Positions 51,486-61,505 of a stretch of 64,000 bases of DNA are shown here, piece after piece. The stretch is from positions 1,228,501-1,292,500 of the forward strand of contig JAOSKU010000001.1 of assembly GCA_027493445.1 (NCBI GenBank), written 5' to 3'. This DNA comes from Thermoleophilia bacterium. Lineage in GTDB: Bacteria > Actinomycetota > Thermoleophilia > RBG-16-64-13. The position numbers and the translations under genes were made by a program. The notes beneath the pieces are model-generated. The model saw only the letters and a list, made by a program, of their open reading frames with translations. It searched no databases and was not told where the DNA came from. How positions within the stretch are numbered: position 1 is the first letter of the stretch; each line of letters begins with the position of its first letter.

Positions 51486-52202
51486 GTGAGAACGCTCACC
51501 CTTAGCGATATCCCCGTCGTAGGCATACTGAGCTACATGGGCTTCATGTTTCTATGCGTGGCCTTCGTCTTCCTGGACAACCGGCTGAGGAAAAACAGAA
51601 AGCCGGGGAAACCCGCCGCACAGCCCAAGCCCACCGTGCAGGACCTCAAGGCCTATCAGCGACTCTCCTTCTTACCCCGGCGCCGAACTTCGGCTGGCAC
51701 GCCTGGTGAAGACGAGGGGCACAGAGGCGCTGCGCCCCGGGGCGCGGCCCGGCTCGCCTACCTCGTGCGCGCCGCGGCTTATCCCCGAGTGCGCCAATTG
51801 TGCCGACCGGCCACAAAGAAGCTCATCTACCTTGTGGGCGGGGGCGCCAGCGCCATAGTGCTGCTCTACTGGACGGCGACCCTGAGTCTGCGCGAGGGGC
51901 GGTGGCTGGCTCTGCCTCTCCTGGGCCTGATGTTGTGGAACCTAGTCCGCCACCGACACATGCTGCGCCTGTCTGATCCCCAACCGGTCTATCTGCAGCC
52001 TCGACCTGGCCAGCCGCTCTTCTGGGCGCAGCAGGTGATCTTCGCCGCCGTTGCCGGTTTCCTGGTCCACTTGGTGTTCGGAACGTTCGACATGTTCCTG
52101 GCTGTACTCTGGTTCCTAGTGGGAGCGAACACCCTCTACGCCACTACGGTTTCTTGGATTTTCGTGGAGCCGAGAACCCAAGAGGTCGGAAAGGAAGGAT
52201 GA
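51486..52202 (+). CDS. Membrane protein of unknown function
   Basis: The 238-residue protein has one N-terminal span (VVGILSYMGFMFLCVAFVFL), a charged loop of about 80 residues, then four further spans including LIYLVGGGASAIVLLYW and MFLAVLWFLVGANTLYA. The GTG start at 51486 follows GAGGAG. It overlaps the next gene by four bases. I do not recognise the family; the context is the amide-utilisation locus. Confidence 0.6.
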   Translation: MRTLTLSDIPVVGILSYMGFMFLCVAFVFLDNRLRKNRKPGKPAAQPKPTVQDLKAYQRLSFLPRRRTSAGTPGEDEGHRGAAPRGAARLAYLVRAAAYPRVRQLCRPATKKLIYLVGGGASAIVLLYWTATLSLREGRWLALPLLGLMLWNLVRHRHMLRLSDPQPVYLQPRPGQPLFWAQQVIFAAVAGFLVHLVFGTFDMFLAVLWFLVGANTLYATTVSWIFVEPRTQEVGKEG

Positions 52203-52648
52203 CGGTGCGGCAAATTCTCTACGCCATGCAGTTCAAGGGCAGCGTCACACCTGCCGGGGAGAACGCTGTCAGGGCCGTAACCAGCTCTCCAAGCACGGCC
52301 ATCCGCTCGGTGATGGGAGACGTGGGGCTCGGCTCCGCCATCGAGTCCATCCCGGGAAAGGAAGCCACCCTTGAGTCAGTCGTGCAGTTCGCCTCCGAAA
52401 CCAGCTTCGAAGAGAGCGGGGCCATCACCTTTGGGGACAGTCAGCACACCCTCACGTTTAGTACCGTGGGGCAGGGCTACCTCGGGCCGAGCCCGCAGGA
52501 AGGAGTCTCGCACGGAGGCGTAGTCTGGCGCCTCGAATCGGGAACCGGTCAGTTCGAGGGCGCCTGCGGGCTGATCACCTCAAACTTCACTGTCGCGAGC
52601 GACGGTGGGGTGGTCGACAATCAGTTCGGCGTCATGTACGTGCCTTAG
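52199..52648 (+). CDS. Putative beta-barrel protein, unknown function
   Basis: The 149-residue protein is strand-rich with alternating hydrophobics, for example GAITFGDSQHTLTFSTVGQGYLG and GGVVWRLESGTGQFEGACGLITSNFTV. Its ending, DNQFGVMYVP, is reminiscent of small barrel proteins of the allene-oxide-cyclase or DUF3224 type. That similarity is by eye only. It has no signal peptide. Its start overlaps the preceding stop (ATGA). Confidence 0.5.
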   Translation: MTVRQILYAMQFKGSVTPAGENAVRAVTSSPSTAIRSVMGDVGLGSAIESIPGKEATLESVVQFASETSFEESGAITFGDSQHTLTFSTVGQGYLGPSPQEGVSHGGVVWRLESGTGQFEGACGLITSNFTVASDGGVVDNQFGVMYVP

Positions 52649-52734
52649 TCCGAGCTGAATCCGTTCGGCGTCATCACATGCGAGAGCCCGGGGACCAAGG
52701 AGATATCCGGGCCGGCACGCGAAAGGAGAGGGAG

Positions 52735-53178
52735 ATGACCTACAAGAGAATACTCCTCGCGACAGATGGTTCAGACCACGCCAGACGCGCCGCCCAGGAG
52801 GCTGTTCAACTGGCCCAAAGTCTGGGAGCCGAGGTCACCGTGCTTTCAGTGGCGATCGTGCACCCCATGTACGGGGGCATTCACCTAGGCCCTGCCGGAG
52901 CAAAGGCGCTCGAAGAGCACGCCGAGCATTCGGCCGAGTTAGCCGCGGAGGACACCTCCTCCGTGCTGGCCCAGAAGGGTGTGCCTGCTAAGGCGATTGC
53001 TACGGTTACCCATCACGGCAAGCCAGCGGAGGCGATCCTCAAGACGGCGGAAGAGATTGGAGCTGACCTCATCGTGATGGGCAGCCGCGGCCTGGGGCGG
53101 GCCTCCTCGGTCGTGATGGGCAGCACGAGCCAGGGCGTAATTCACGAAGCCTCGATACCGGTCCTGGTAGTCCACTGA
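52735..53178 (+). CDS. Universal stress protein (UspA family)
   Basis: The 147-residue protein has the complete Usp fold: KRILLATDGSDHARRAAQEAVQLAQSLGAEVTVLSV at the start and the ATP-binding signature GADLIVMGSRGLGRASSVVMGSTSQGVIH near the end. The G-2x-G-9x-G-S/T pattern is intact, so it probably binds ATP. The ATG at 52735 follows AGGAGAGGGAG. It lies 16 bases before acs. Confidence 0.92.
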   Translation: MTYKRILLATDGSDHARRAAQEAVQLAQSLGAEVTVLSVAIVHPMYGGIHLGPAGAKALEEHAEHSAELAAEDTSSVLAQKGVPAKAIATVTHHGKPAEAILKTAEEIGADLIVMGSRGLGRASSVVMGSTSQGVIHEASIPVLVVH

Positions 53179-53194
53179 GATAGGAGCTTGACCC

Positions 53195-55156
53195 TTGGCC
53201 ACTCGCAACGCGCCCGTTGACCCGGCGTTTTCAGTCCCCCCCGATTTCCAGAAGCGGGCCTACGTCGCGAGCATGGAGCAGTACCAGGAGATGTACCGCC
53301 GCTCCCTAGAGGACCCCGATGCCTTCTGGAGTGAGGTGGCCGAACGCATCACCTGGTCTAAGAAGTGGCACACGGTCCAGAACCACGACTTCGCCCGGGC
53401 CAAGATCGGCTGGTTCGAGGGCGGCCGCCTCAACCTCGCCTACAACTGCTTAGACCGCCACCTGGGGACCGAGGTGGCCGACAAGGTGGCCTACTATTGG
53501 GAGGGCGACTCCCCCGGGGAGAGCCGCACCATCACCTACCGCCAGCTCTATGAGGAGGTGGCCCGCTTCGCCAACGTGCTGCGCAAGAAGGGCGTCCGCA
53601 AGGGTGACCGGGTCACCATCTACCTGCCCATGATCCCGGAGCTGCCCATCGCCATGCTGGCCTGCGCCCGCCTGGGGGCCATCCACAGCGTGGTCTTCGG
53701 TGGCTTTTCGGCCGACTCTTTGCGCGACCGCATCTTAGACTGCGAATCGAGCCTCCTCGTCACGGCCGACGGCGGCCGGCGGGGGGAAAGACCGTGCCCC
53801 TAAAGGCGGCCGCCGATGAGGCCCTTTCGGCCTGCCCCAGCGTGACCTGCGCGATCGTGGTCAACCACAGCGGCCTTAGGGACATAGGCTGGGTGGCGGA
53901 CCGGGACTGCTGGTACCACGAGGAGATGGCCGCCTGCGACATCAGCACCGATTCGCCCTGCGCCGAGATGGAGGCCGAAGACCCGCTCTTCATCCTCTAC
54001 ACCTCGGGCTCCACCGGCAAGCCCAAGGGGGTTATGCACACCACCGCCGGCTACGCCGTCTACGTGAGCTACACCCACCAGCTGATCTTCGACTACCACC
54101 CCGAGGACGTCTTCTGGTGCACGGCCGATATCGGCTGGGTGACCGGGCACAGCTACATCGTCTACGGCCCCCTGGCCAACGGGGCCACCTCGGTCCTGTT
54201 TGAAGGGGTGCCGAGCTACCCGGCTTGTGACCGCTTCTGGGAGGTGGTAGAGAAGTACCAGGTGAACACCTTCTACACCGCCCCCACCGCCTTAAGAGCC
54301 ATCGCCCGCGAGGGCGACCACTGGGTCAGAAGACACGACCTCTCCTCCCTGCGCCTCCTAGGCACGGTGGGCGAGCCCATCAACCCCGAGGTGTGGCTCT
54401 GGTACTTTAGCGTGGTGGGCGGGGGCCGCTGCCCCATCGTGGACACCTGGTGGCAGACCGAGACCGGGGGCATCCTCATCACCCCCTTTGCCCGGGGCCA
54501 TGAAGATCAAGCCCGGCTCGGCCAGCCTGCCCTTCTTCGGGGTGGAGCCCGTGCTCCTGGACGCCGACGGCCAAGAGGTGGTGGGTCCGGGGGTGGGCAA
54601 CCTCTGCCTGCGCCGGCCCTGGCCCGGGCAGATGCGGGCCGTCTACGGCGACCCGGACCGCTTCTTTGCCACCTACTTCACGCAGTACCCGGGCCTCTAC
54701 TTCACCGGGGACGGCTGCCGCCGGGACGAGGACGGCTACTACTGGATCACCGGCCGGGTGGACGACGTCATCAACGTCTCCGGCCACCGCTTAGGCACGG
54801 CCGAGGTGGAGTCGGCTCTGGTGAGCCACCAGGCCGTGGCCGAGGCGGCCGTGGTGGGCATGCCCCACGAGATCAAAGGCCAGGGCATCTACGCCTACGT
54901 CACCTTGAACGTGGGCATCGAGCCCTCCGCCGAGCTTGAGAGGGAGCTTCGGGCCCACGTACGCACGCAGATCGGCCCCATCGCCACCCCCGACCGCATC
55001 CAGTGGGCTCCGGGCCTGCCCAAGACCAGAAGCGGCAAGATCATGCGCCGCATCTTAAAGAAGATCGCCGCCAACGAGCTGGGCGACCTGGGCGACACCT
55101 CCACCCTGGCCGACCCCACGGTGGTGGAGCACTTGGTGGAGAACCGGGCCGTGTAG
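53195..55156 (+). CDS. acs: Acetyl-CoA synthetase, two frameshifts
   Basis: Three frames combine into one Acs of about 653 residues. Motifs: [52 protein letters not shown] (P-loop), [33 protein letters not shown] and the acylation lysine in [14 protein letters not shown]. Adding a G at 53781-53786 joins DGGRRG to GKTVPLK; removing a T at 54487-54489 joins ITP to [10 protein letters not shown]. The TTG start follows TAGGAG. It activates acetate (or a similar acid) released by the locus. Confidence 0.9.
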
Positions 55157-55177
55157 GTGGCGTCGCGTAAGTCACGA

Positions 55178-55208
55178 TTGACACGTAATGGGTTTGTGGT
55201 AGTATAAT
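55178..55208 (+). promoter_or_regulatory. Promoter and long 5' leader of the ArsR-fusion gene
   Basis: TTGACA and TATAAT are both perfect consensus hexamers with a 19-base spacer. Transcription would start near 55215, leaving a leader of about 250 bases before the ATG at 55470. The leader is GC-rich and can fold locally, but I recognise no riboswitch in it. Confidence 0.7.
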
Positions 55209-55469
55209 TAACTGCGTTCTTTTCGTGCCCGTAGCTCAGAGAAACAGCGCGCAGGGCGAATGCTCGTTGGGGGACGAGGATGGCCCCTTTGGGGTCGTAA
55301 CCTGCGGGGCGCACGTGGTTGTTCGTCAGCACCGTGCCCTTTTGGCTAGGCGGCCGGTACTGAGTGTGTTCGCTGGGCGACCGTCTCCCTTGAGATACCG
55401 TCACCCGCATTGCATCACGTGCCGATTTGCTTCAGGCGGGGCGCTGGCACTCCAAGGGGGGATGTAAGC

Positions 55470-57026
55470 ATGGAAGGCAACACGCCGGCGGACCGGGATT
55501 GCCTCAGCCACCCGTCGGGTACCCCAGCCAACGACCAGGGAGGCTTCTCGCGGGACATGGCTACTGAGGCCGCTGACCTGTTCAGGGTTCTCAGTGACCC
55601 CACGCGCGTTCTCATCGTGCTAGCGCTAGCCGCGGCGGGAGAACTGTGCGTAACTGATCTGGCCGGCGCCGTGGGAATGACGGCGCCGGCGGTATGTCAT
55701 CATCTGCAGATCCTTCGTCACCTTGGTCTCGTCCGCTCCTCCCGCAAGGGACGCAACGTCTACTACAGGGTTGACCAAAGTCGGTTCCAGCAGCGGCTGT
55801 ATGGTTCCTTGGGGCGCATGCGAATCGCCGGCGGGGCGGACTCGTCCCAGCGGGATCGCCCCATCCGGATCGGATCCACCTTTCCCCTCACCGGCTTCGC
55901 CGCCCCGGACGGCCTAGAGCAGAAGCGAGCCATGACTGTGGCGATCGAGCAGTGGAACTCGCGCGGAGGAGTGCAAGGGCGCCTCATCGAGCACGTCTAT
56001 CTCGATGTGGGTGATATGTCTCCCAAGCGTATGGTCTCCACGTTCCAATCTCTTATACAAGACCATCATGTAGATGCAATAGTCAATGGATATCTACTCT
56101 ATACAGGAAAAGAGTATGAGTTAGTAGCCAATAGTGGTATACCATACGTACATTCCAATACAAGCTCTATAAGTCAGAAGTTATATAGCACTGATCCAGA
56201 GCGCTTTTGGATGTGCTTTCAAGTAGATCCTTCAGAGCGCTTATACGCGTTAGGCTTTATTCGATTCATACAGTTCCTGGAACGTTCGGGAGCGTTTCGT
56301 GCCCGAAAAAAGGAGATCGCGATAATCGCTGGCTCCGACCCTTACTCCGAAACTATCGCTATCACACTACGGCAAACGATCAAGAGGATCGGCTGGGGGA
56401 TTTCCATCTTCGAGAAGGTGAAATCCCCCTGTGATCGTTGGGCGCGGATCCTACGGAGAATAAGCGTTGAGCAGCCAGATGTCGTCTTTTTATCAGACAT
56501 TGTCCTAGAAGACAACGTTACTTTCGTAAGTGATTTCCTTGAGAACCCAATTCCGGCTTTGCTTTATGGGCAGTATTCGCCCACTCTGAGGGAATACGTG
56601 GACTCCCTGGGACCAAGCGCAGAGGGAACGATTACCTCGACGGTGAATGGCGTGCTGCCGGGCGAGCTTGGGGACCAATATAGGACCACCTACGAGCAGC
56701 GGTGGGGTGTAGCTCCGGGCGCCAGCATCGGGGGGATCGTGTTTGATACGACCAACCTCTACCTAACAGCCGTGGCACTGGCTGGCGGCTCCGAGGATCG
56801 GCGCAGGGTCTGCGATTTGCTCCAAGGCTTGTGGGTGCGTGGCACAACCGGCGTTTGTCACTTCACGCGCGAACGTGTCGCGCCCAGCTTCCCCACCGAA
56901 ACCCTCGATCCGTCGGCAGGCGTGCCTCACCTTTTCTTCCAGGTTCAAGAGGGGCGGCAGAGAATCCTGTACCCGCCCCCCTACGTGGAGACGCAATTCG
57001 TGCTGCCTCCGTGGTTCCAAGCTTGA
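55470..57026 (+). CDS. ArsR-type HTH fused to an amide/urea-type periplasmic-binding domain
   Basis: The 518-residue protein begins at the ATG at 55470 after AAGGGGGG. Residues ~30-115 form an ArsR winged helix (LFRVLSDPTRVLIVLALAAAGELCVTDLAGAVGM...AVCHHLQILRHLGLV). From ~130 to the end lies a type I periplasmic-binding fold (IRIGSTFPLTGFAAPDGLEQKRAMTVAIEQWNSRGGVQG, IPYVHSNTSS, GGIVFDTTNLYLTAV) like UrtA/AmiC. No signal peptide is present, so it is cytosolic. It looks like a one-component amide or urea sensor. The middle (about 56040-56600) is clearly AT-richer than its surroundings. Confidence 0.85.
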   Translation: MEGNTPADRDCLSHPSGTPANDQGGFSRDMATEAADLFRVLSDPTRVLIVLALAAAGELCVTDLAGAVGMTAPAVCHHLQILRHLGLVRSSRKGRNVYYRVDQSRFQQRLYGSLGRMRIAGGADSSQRDRPIRIGSTFPLTGFAAPDGLEQKRAMTVAIEQWNSRGGVQGRLIEHVYLDVGDMSPKRMVSTFQSLIQDHHVDAIVNGYLLYTGKEYELVANSGIPYVHSNTSSISQKLYSTDPERFWMCFQVDPSERLYALGFIRFIQFLERSGAFRARKKEIAIIAGSDPYSETIAITLRQTIKRIGWGISIFEKVKSPCDRWARILRRISVEQPDVVFLSDIVLEDNVTFVSDFLENPIPALLYGQYSPTLREYVDSLGPSAEGTITSTVNGVLPGELGDQYRTTYEQRWGVAPGASIGGIVFDTTNLYLTAVALAGGSEDRRRVCDLLQGLWVRGTTGVCHFTRERVAPSFPTETLDPSAGVPHLFFQVQEGRQRILYPPPYVETQFVLPPWFQA

Positions 57027-57128
57027 CCGCAGCCCAGGTGGCAAGACCCGGCGGCGGTAACAACGCAGTGATGTCTGTCCTCAGCAGGAAGTCTCAAGTT
57101 TGGGCCTGGCTCCTCCTTCCTCGGATTC

Positions 57129-57986
57129 CTAGCACTTGACGATCGGTCGGGCCGGCTTGCCGGCGATGGCTGGGCGGAGAGCTTGCCAGACTGCGTAGAT
57201 GCCCCCATGCGCTTGCCACACATCTGTGGCGAGGAGCCGGACCACCACGAGGTTGCCCAGGCGAGTAACACCCGCCTCGGTCCCCTCCAGCTCTCCCAGC
57301 AGCTCGTGCACCTTGTCTTCAACGGCCATCGGTAGGTCGGGAGCATAGGCGCAGACCGTGCCCAAGTGTCGCCTGCCGTTCCACAACCGCTTCAGGGCGG
57401 CAACTTCCTCGGCCTGCTTGACCTGGAGGCGGTCAAGCACAGCCAGCTTGCCGTCGATGCGTACCTGCACTTCCGAGCGGAGGGCGGCAAAGGCGAAGGC
57501 CTCGCCCTCCCGGAAGTTGATGCGCCCGGCCGATATGAGATCCGACGCAAACAGGCGGGAGCTGGACCGTAGGTCGATGCGCGTCGCTCGAGCCACCCGA
57601 CTCTGCGCGTACGGAATCACCTCATCGGGCAGATACTCCAACAGCGCGCCCTCGCCCAGGGTGACATCCACGGCATCTACGGAGGTTTGCCCGCTCTCGC
57701 AGCGGTAGAACTTGGTCGCCGCCGTTGTGGTGATCAGGAAGCGGGTTTCCGGTTCCGCCCAGACGTGCAGCTCGGCAGCGTCGCCCTCCACGAACCCCCC
57801 GGCCGAGTTGTGCAGGAGGAGAAACGGCTGGTCATCGTGATCCTGGTAGTGCACCCCTTGCCATTGGTAGGGAACACGTCGGCACATCGGATCGATCTCG
57901 GTCCGGTGGTTGCGCCGAAGCACCTTCAGGCGGAGGAAAGCGTGCTTTCCTATCACCCAGCTGGGGTCGGGGACGGCAGTGCTCAC
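57129..57986 (-). CDS. ureD: Urease accessory protein UreD
   Basis: The 285-residue UreD (UreH) has [40 protein letters not shown], a conserved strand-rich stretch, and [17 protein letters not shown]. It forms the scaffold that binds apo-urease and recruits UreF and UreG for nickel delivery. The GTG start overlaps the ureG stop (GTGA). It is the last gene of the operon. Confidence 0.9.
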   Translation of the reverse strand: MSTAVPDPSWVIGKHAFLRLKVLRRNHRTEIDPMCRRVPYQWQGVHYQDHDDQPFLLLHNSAGGFVEGDAAELHVWAEPETRFLITTTAATKFYRCESGQTSVDAVDVTLGEGALLEYLPDEVIPYAQSRVARATRIDLRSSSRLFASDLISAGRINFREGEAFAFAALRSEVQVRIDGKLAVLDRLQVKQAEEVAALKRLWNGRRHLGTVCAYAPDLPMAVEDKVHELLGELEGTEAGVTRLGNLVVVRLLATDVWQAHGGIYAVWQALRPAIAGKPARPIVKC

Positions 57987-58611
57987 CGGCTTTGCCCCGC
58001 TCGCTCCGCCGTGAACAGGACCTCCCGCTCGATCCAGTCGATGACCTCCTCCACCCCTACCCCGGTCTTGAGGTTGGTGAAGAGGTAGGGTCGCTCCCCC
58101 GCATCAGGTGGGCGTCGCGATCCATCACGGCTAAATCGGCGCCCACACAGGGAGCGAGGTCGATCTTGTTGATGACGAGCAGGTCGGCCTTGGTGATCCC
58201 GGGCCCTCCTTTGCGGGGGATCTTGTCCCCGCCGGCCACGTCGATGACGTAAATGTGGGCGTCCACCAAATCGGGGCTGAAAGTGGCAGCCAAATTGTCC
58301 CCCCCGCTCTCCACGAAGATCAGCTCGAGATCCGGGTGCCGACTGCTCATTTCCTCGACGGCGTGCAGGTTCATGGAGACGTCCTCGCGGATGGCCGTGT
58401 GCGGGCAACCCCCTGTCTCGACACCTGTGATCCGGTCGGCGGGCAAGGATTGACTGCGCGCGAGGAACTCGGCGTCTTCTTTCGTGAAGATGTCATTCGT
58501 GACCGCGGCCACCGAGTACTGTGTGGACAGTCGCCGCGCGAGGACGTCGATGAGTGCGGTTTTCCCCGACCCAACCGGTCCTCCCACACCCAGGCGTACC
58601 GGCATGCGCAT
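57983..58611 (-). CDS. ureG: Urease accessory GTPase UreG, frameshifted
   Basis: About 209 residues: P-loop [19 protein letters not shown], the metal-binding CPH motif in [36 protein letters not shown], and the GTPase NKxD motif as VINKIDLAP. The last 40 residues ([21 protein letters not shown]) lie in another frame. One extra G in the run 58096-58100 restores [11 protein letters not shown]. The ATG at 58611 follows AAGGGG. Confidence 0.92.
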
Positions 58612-58634
58612 ATTGATCCCCTTCCCCGTGACGA

Positions 58635-59336
58635 CTACGAAATGCAGAGGCGCGAGTAGAGGCGCTCGTGGCGCATGGCGGCCAGATCGAGACACACCGT
58701 GGCTGCGCCAAGATCCGCAAGCTTCGTGTCCAAGGAGACCCGCGCACACCGCACCAGGTGCGGCCTTGACCGGGCCAAGATGCGATGCGTGTCCAGCTGT
58801 CCCAGCGGGATGAGACGCGCCGCCACAGCCACCACGTTACTGTAGCTGCCGAAGAGAAACGCAAGAACCGCTTGGGGCACCGAAACTCCTGCGTCCGCCG
58901 CCGCCACGCCGAAGGCCGTGGCATAGTGACCAACGCAGAGCCCCGCGCGCACCGCCTCTCCGTAAGCAGCGAGACGTTCGCCGCCAAAGGCGTCGCCAGC
59001 CGCTCGCAGAAACGCGTCCCCCATCTTCAGGCTCGCCTCACGCGATTCCCGGGCAAGCTTCAGGGCGGTGAGGGACTCGTCGAGCTCGGCCAGGGCAGCT
59101 TCTGGATCGTCACGGCCGCCAACCTCCACGCGCTCGGCGAGCGCCACTGCTGCCCCGTCCGCACGTGCAAGTCCGTAACGAACCCACTGCTGGACCGCGC
59201 TCTCCAGGCTCTCTGCGTCTCCGATCGCTCCCTCTTGAATCAGGGTCTCAAAGCCGCCGGAGTGGCTGAAGGAGCCCGTGGGAAACGAGGAACTTGCCAC
59301 CTGGAGCAGGTAGAGCAGGCTGTATGGCTCACCCAT
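58635..59336 (-). CDS. ureF: Urease accessory protein UreF
   Basis: The 233-residue helical protein has [27 protein letters not shown] near the N-terminus, the UreF hallmark. It ends with a C-terminal tail that contacts UreD. It acts as the GTPase-gating factor in nickel insertion. I start at the ATG at 59336, overlapping ureE by eight bases. Confidence 0.88.
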   Translation of the reverse strand: MGEPYSLLYLLQVASSSFPTGSFSHSGGFETLIQEGAIGDAESLESAVQQWVRYGLARADGAAVALAERVEVGGRDDPEAALAELDESLTALKLARESREASLKMGDAFLRAAGDAFGGERLAAYGEAVRAGLCVGHYATAFGVAAADAGVSVPQAVLAFLFGSYSNVVAVAARLIPLGQLDTHRILARSRPHLVRCARVSLDTKLADLGAATVCLDLAAMRHERLYSRLCIS

Positions 59337-59790
59337 GATGGTGCGATCCCGCAACGCTGTAGCGCTCCCCGACGAAGCCTCGCTCGGTCCGCCGGTACGG
59401 AACTCCGATTCGCCGCAGCACCTCCTCGGTCGCGGGGTCATACGGCGTCAGCAGGGAGTCCTCCAAGAAGCGAACGGACCGGTGCAGGTTGCCCAGCTGG
59501 TAGGCGGCGACCCCCCATGCCAGCGGGCCGACCGGCCGCACCTCGAGCACGTCCTCCGCCGCAGCCTGAATGACGACGGCGACGCCGTCCTCGACAAGGA
59601 CGACGTCGCCGTCACTGAGCTCCACCCCATGGGGTAGGGAGATAACAAGCACCCGCCCCCCCTTAGTTTGCGCCCGCAGATGTGCCCGCTCGCGCTGGTC
59701 GGCCGTCAGCTCCAGGGGATCGATCTCCCCCACCATCTGCTCCAGGTCGGGGAGCCGCCCCAGAACACTCTCGACAACCAGCGCCCCCAC
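59329..59790 (-). CDS. ureE: Urease nickel chaperone UreE
   Basis: The 153-residue protein has the UreE peptide-binding domain (RGRVLVISLPHGVELSDGDVVL-like) and the metal-binding domain with AYQLGNLHRSVRF. The C-terminus ends SVAGSHHHG, a short His tail for extra nickel binding. It overlaps ureF and is nine bases from ureC. Confidence 0.88.
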   Translation of the reverse strand: MGALVVESVLGRLPDLEQMVGEIDPLELTADQRERAHLRAQTKGGRVLVISLPHGVELSDGDVVLVEDGVAVVIQAAAEDVLEVRPVGPLAWGVAAYQLGNLHRSVRFLEDSLLTPYDPATEEVLRRIGVPYRRTERGFVGERYSVAGSHHHG

Positions 59791-59798
59791 CAGGCCTC

Positions 59799-61505
59799 CT
59801 AGCGCAGATAGAATAGCTGGGTGAGCGGGAGGGTCTTGGCCGGTTTGACCGTGATCCGCTCCCCGTCCATATAGACGTTGTAGGTTTCCGGGTCGATGTC
59901 CAGGTGCGGCATAACGTTGTTGTGCACCATGTCCCGCTTGGAGATGCTCCTGGTCCGTCTCACGGGCAGTAACGGCTGGCAGTTGATCTTGTCGGCCAGG
60001 CCCGCGTCAATGGCGGCCTGGGCCACGAAGGAAAACGCGGTGCGCCGCGGGTTGTGCCCGTAGTGCCCGTACTGCGGTCGGTACTTGAGCGGCTGGCCCG
60101 TCATCAGCGACCCGGCGGGATCGCCCATCGCCGCCCACGAGATGAAGCCGCCCTTGAGGGTCAGCTCGGGCTTGGCTATGAACAGCTCCGGGCGCCAGAA
60201 CACGATGTCGGCCACCTTGCCCGGTGCCAGTGATCCCACGTAGTCACTCACACCGAAGCAGATGGCCGGGTTGATCGTGATCTTGGCTAGATAGCGCTTG
60301 ATGCGGAAATTGTCATTGCCGGGACCATCGTCCGGCAGGCGCCCGTAGCGCACTTTGTTGGTAGCTGCGAGCTGGAAGGCCCGCTGGGCGCTCTCGGCGG
60401 CGCGGCCCACCCCCTGGCTGTCCGAGCCGATCATGCTGATCGCACCCGCGTCGTGTAGCACGTCCTCGGCGCGCATGGTCTCGGCCCGGGCCCTTCCCTG
60501 GATGAAGGCCATGTCCGAGGGCACGGCCTTGTTCAGGTTGTGGCAGGTGATGAGCATGTCGATCTCTTCGTCGTACGTGTTGATCGAGAAGGGGTTGGTG
60601 GGATTGGTGGAACTCGGCAGGATGTTGGGCTCGCCCACGCAGCGCATGATGTCCGGGGCGTTGCCGCCGCCGGCCCCCTCCGAGTGATACACGTGCATGA
60701 CCCGACCGCCAATGGCCGCCAGGGTGTCCTCGTAGTAGCCGGTCTCGTTCAGGGTATCGGCGTGAATCTGCACCTGGAAGTCGTAGAGATCGGCTACCTC
60801 CATGCACCGGCGGATGGCAGCCGGCGAGGAAGACCAGTCCTCGTGGATCTTCAGCCCCGTTGCCCCCCCGAGAATCTGCTCCACCAGCGAGTCCGGGTCG
60901 GACGAGTTGCCTTTGCCGAGGTTGCCGAAGTTGAGAGGGATGTCGGCCATGGCCTCCAGCATGCGCTGCAGGTTCCAGGCCCCCGGGCATTCGATGCCCA
61001 CCGTCTTGGGGCCGGAGCCGCCGCCAATGACGGTGGTGAAGCCGGCGCTTTCGTACTCGAAGAGCTGCTGCACCGAGTCGAAATGCGGGTGGATATCGAG
61101 GAAGCCCGGGGTGCAGATCCGCCCCTCCATGGAGAGGATGTCGGTGTTGGGCCCCACTATGAGGCCCGGGGTTATGTTCATGGTGTCGGGGTTGCCGGCC
61201 TTGCCGATGGCGACGATCTTGCCGTCGAGCACGCCGATGTCTCCCTTCACCACCCCCAGAATCGGGTCCATGATGACCACGTTCGTGATCACCATGTCCA
61301 AAGCTCCGTCGCTGCGCTTGAAGCGTGAGCACTGCCCCATGCCGTCACGAATGGTCTTGCCGCCCCCGAAGACCAGCTCGTCTCCGTAAGTCAGGTAGTC
61401 GTGCTCGATCTCGGCGACAAGACCGGTGTCGGCCAGATGGATTCTGTCCCCTGCGGTGGGGCCGTACTGGGCCGCGTAGTCCGGGCGGGAGATGGGCGCA
61501 CTCAT
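59799..61505 (-). CDS. ureC: Urease alpha subunit
   Basis: The 568-residue catalytic subunit has the nickel site residues: the His pair in FLDIHPHFD (usual HxH is HPH), the carbamylated lysine in GATGLKIHEDW, HADTLNETG, and GGGNAPDIM, with the flap cysteine/histidine region ENCHNLNK-like (LITCHNLNKAVPSD). Length and order are those of a normal bacterial UreC. I start at the ATG at 61505, overlapping ureB by four bases. Confidence 0.95.
   Translation of the reverse strand: MSAPISRPDYAAQYGPTAGDRIHLADTGLVAEIEHDYLTYGDELVFGGGKTIRDGMGQCSRFKRSDGALDMVITNVVIMDPILGVVKGDIGVLDGKIVAIGKAGNPDTMNITPGLIVGPNTDILSMEGRICTPGFLDIHPHFDSVQQLFEYESAGFTTVIGGGSGPKTVGIECPGAWNLQRMLEAMADIPLNFGNLGKGNSSDPDSLVEQILGGATGLKIHEDWSSSPAAIRRCMEVADLYDFQVQIHADTLNETGYYEDTLAAIGGRVMHVYHSEGAGGGNAPDIMRCVGEPNILPSSTNPTNPFSINTYDEEIDMLITCHNLNKAVPSDMAFIQGRARAETMRAEDVLHDAGAISMIGSDSQGVGRAAESAQRAFQLAATNKVRYGRLPDDGPGNDNFRIKRYLAKITINPAICFGVSDYVGSLAPGKVADIVFWRPELFIAKPELTLKGGFISWAAMGDPAGSLMTGQPLKYRPQYGHYGHNPRRTAFSFVAQAAIDAGLADKINCQPLLPVRRTRSISKRDMVHNNVMPHLDIDPETYNVYMDGERITVKPAKTLPLTQLFYLR

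Noticed and set aside
55228-55300. tRNA-like start GCCCGTAGCTCAG
   Set aside because: The D-arm-like sequence is not followed by an anticodon arm, a T-loop GTTCGA or a closing acceptor strand.
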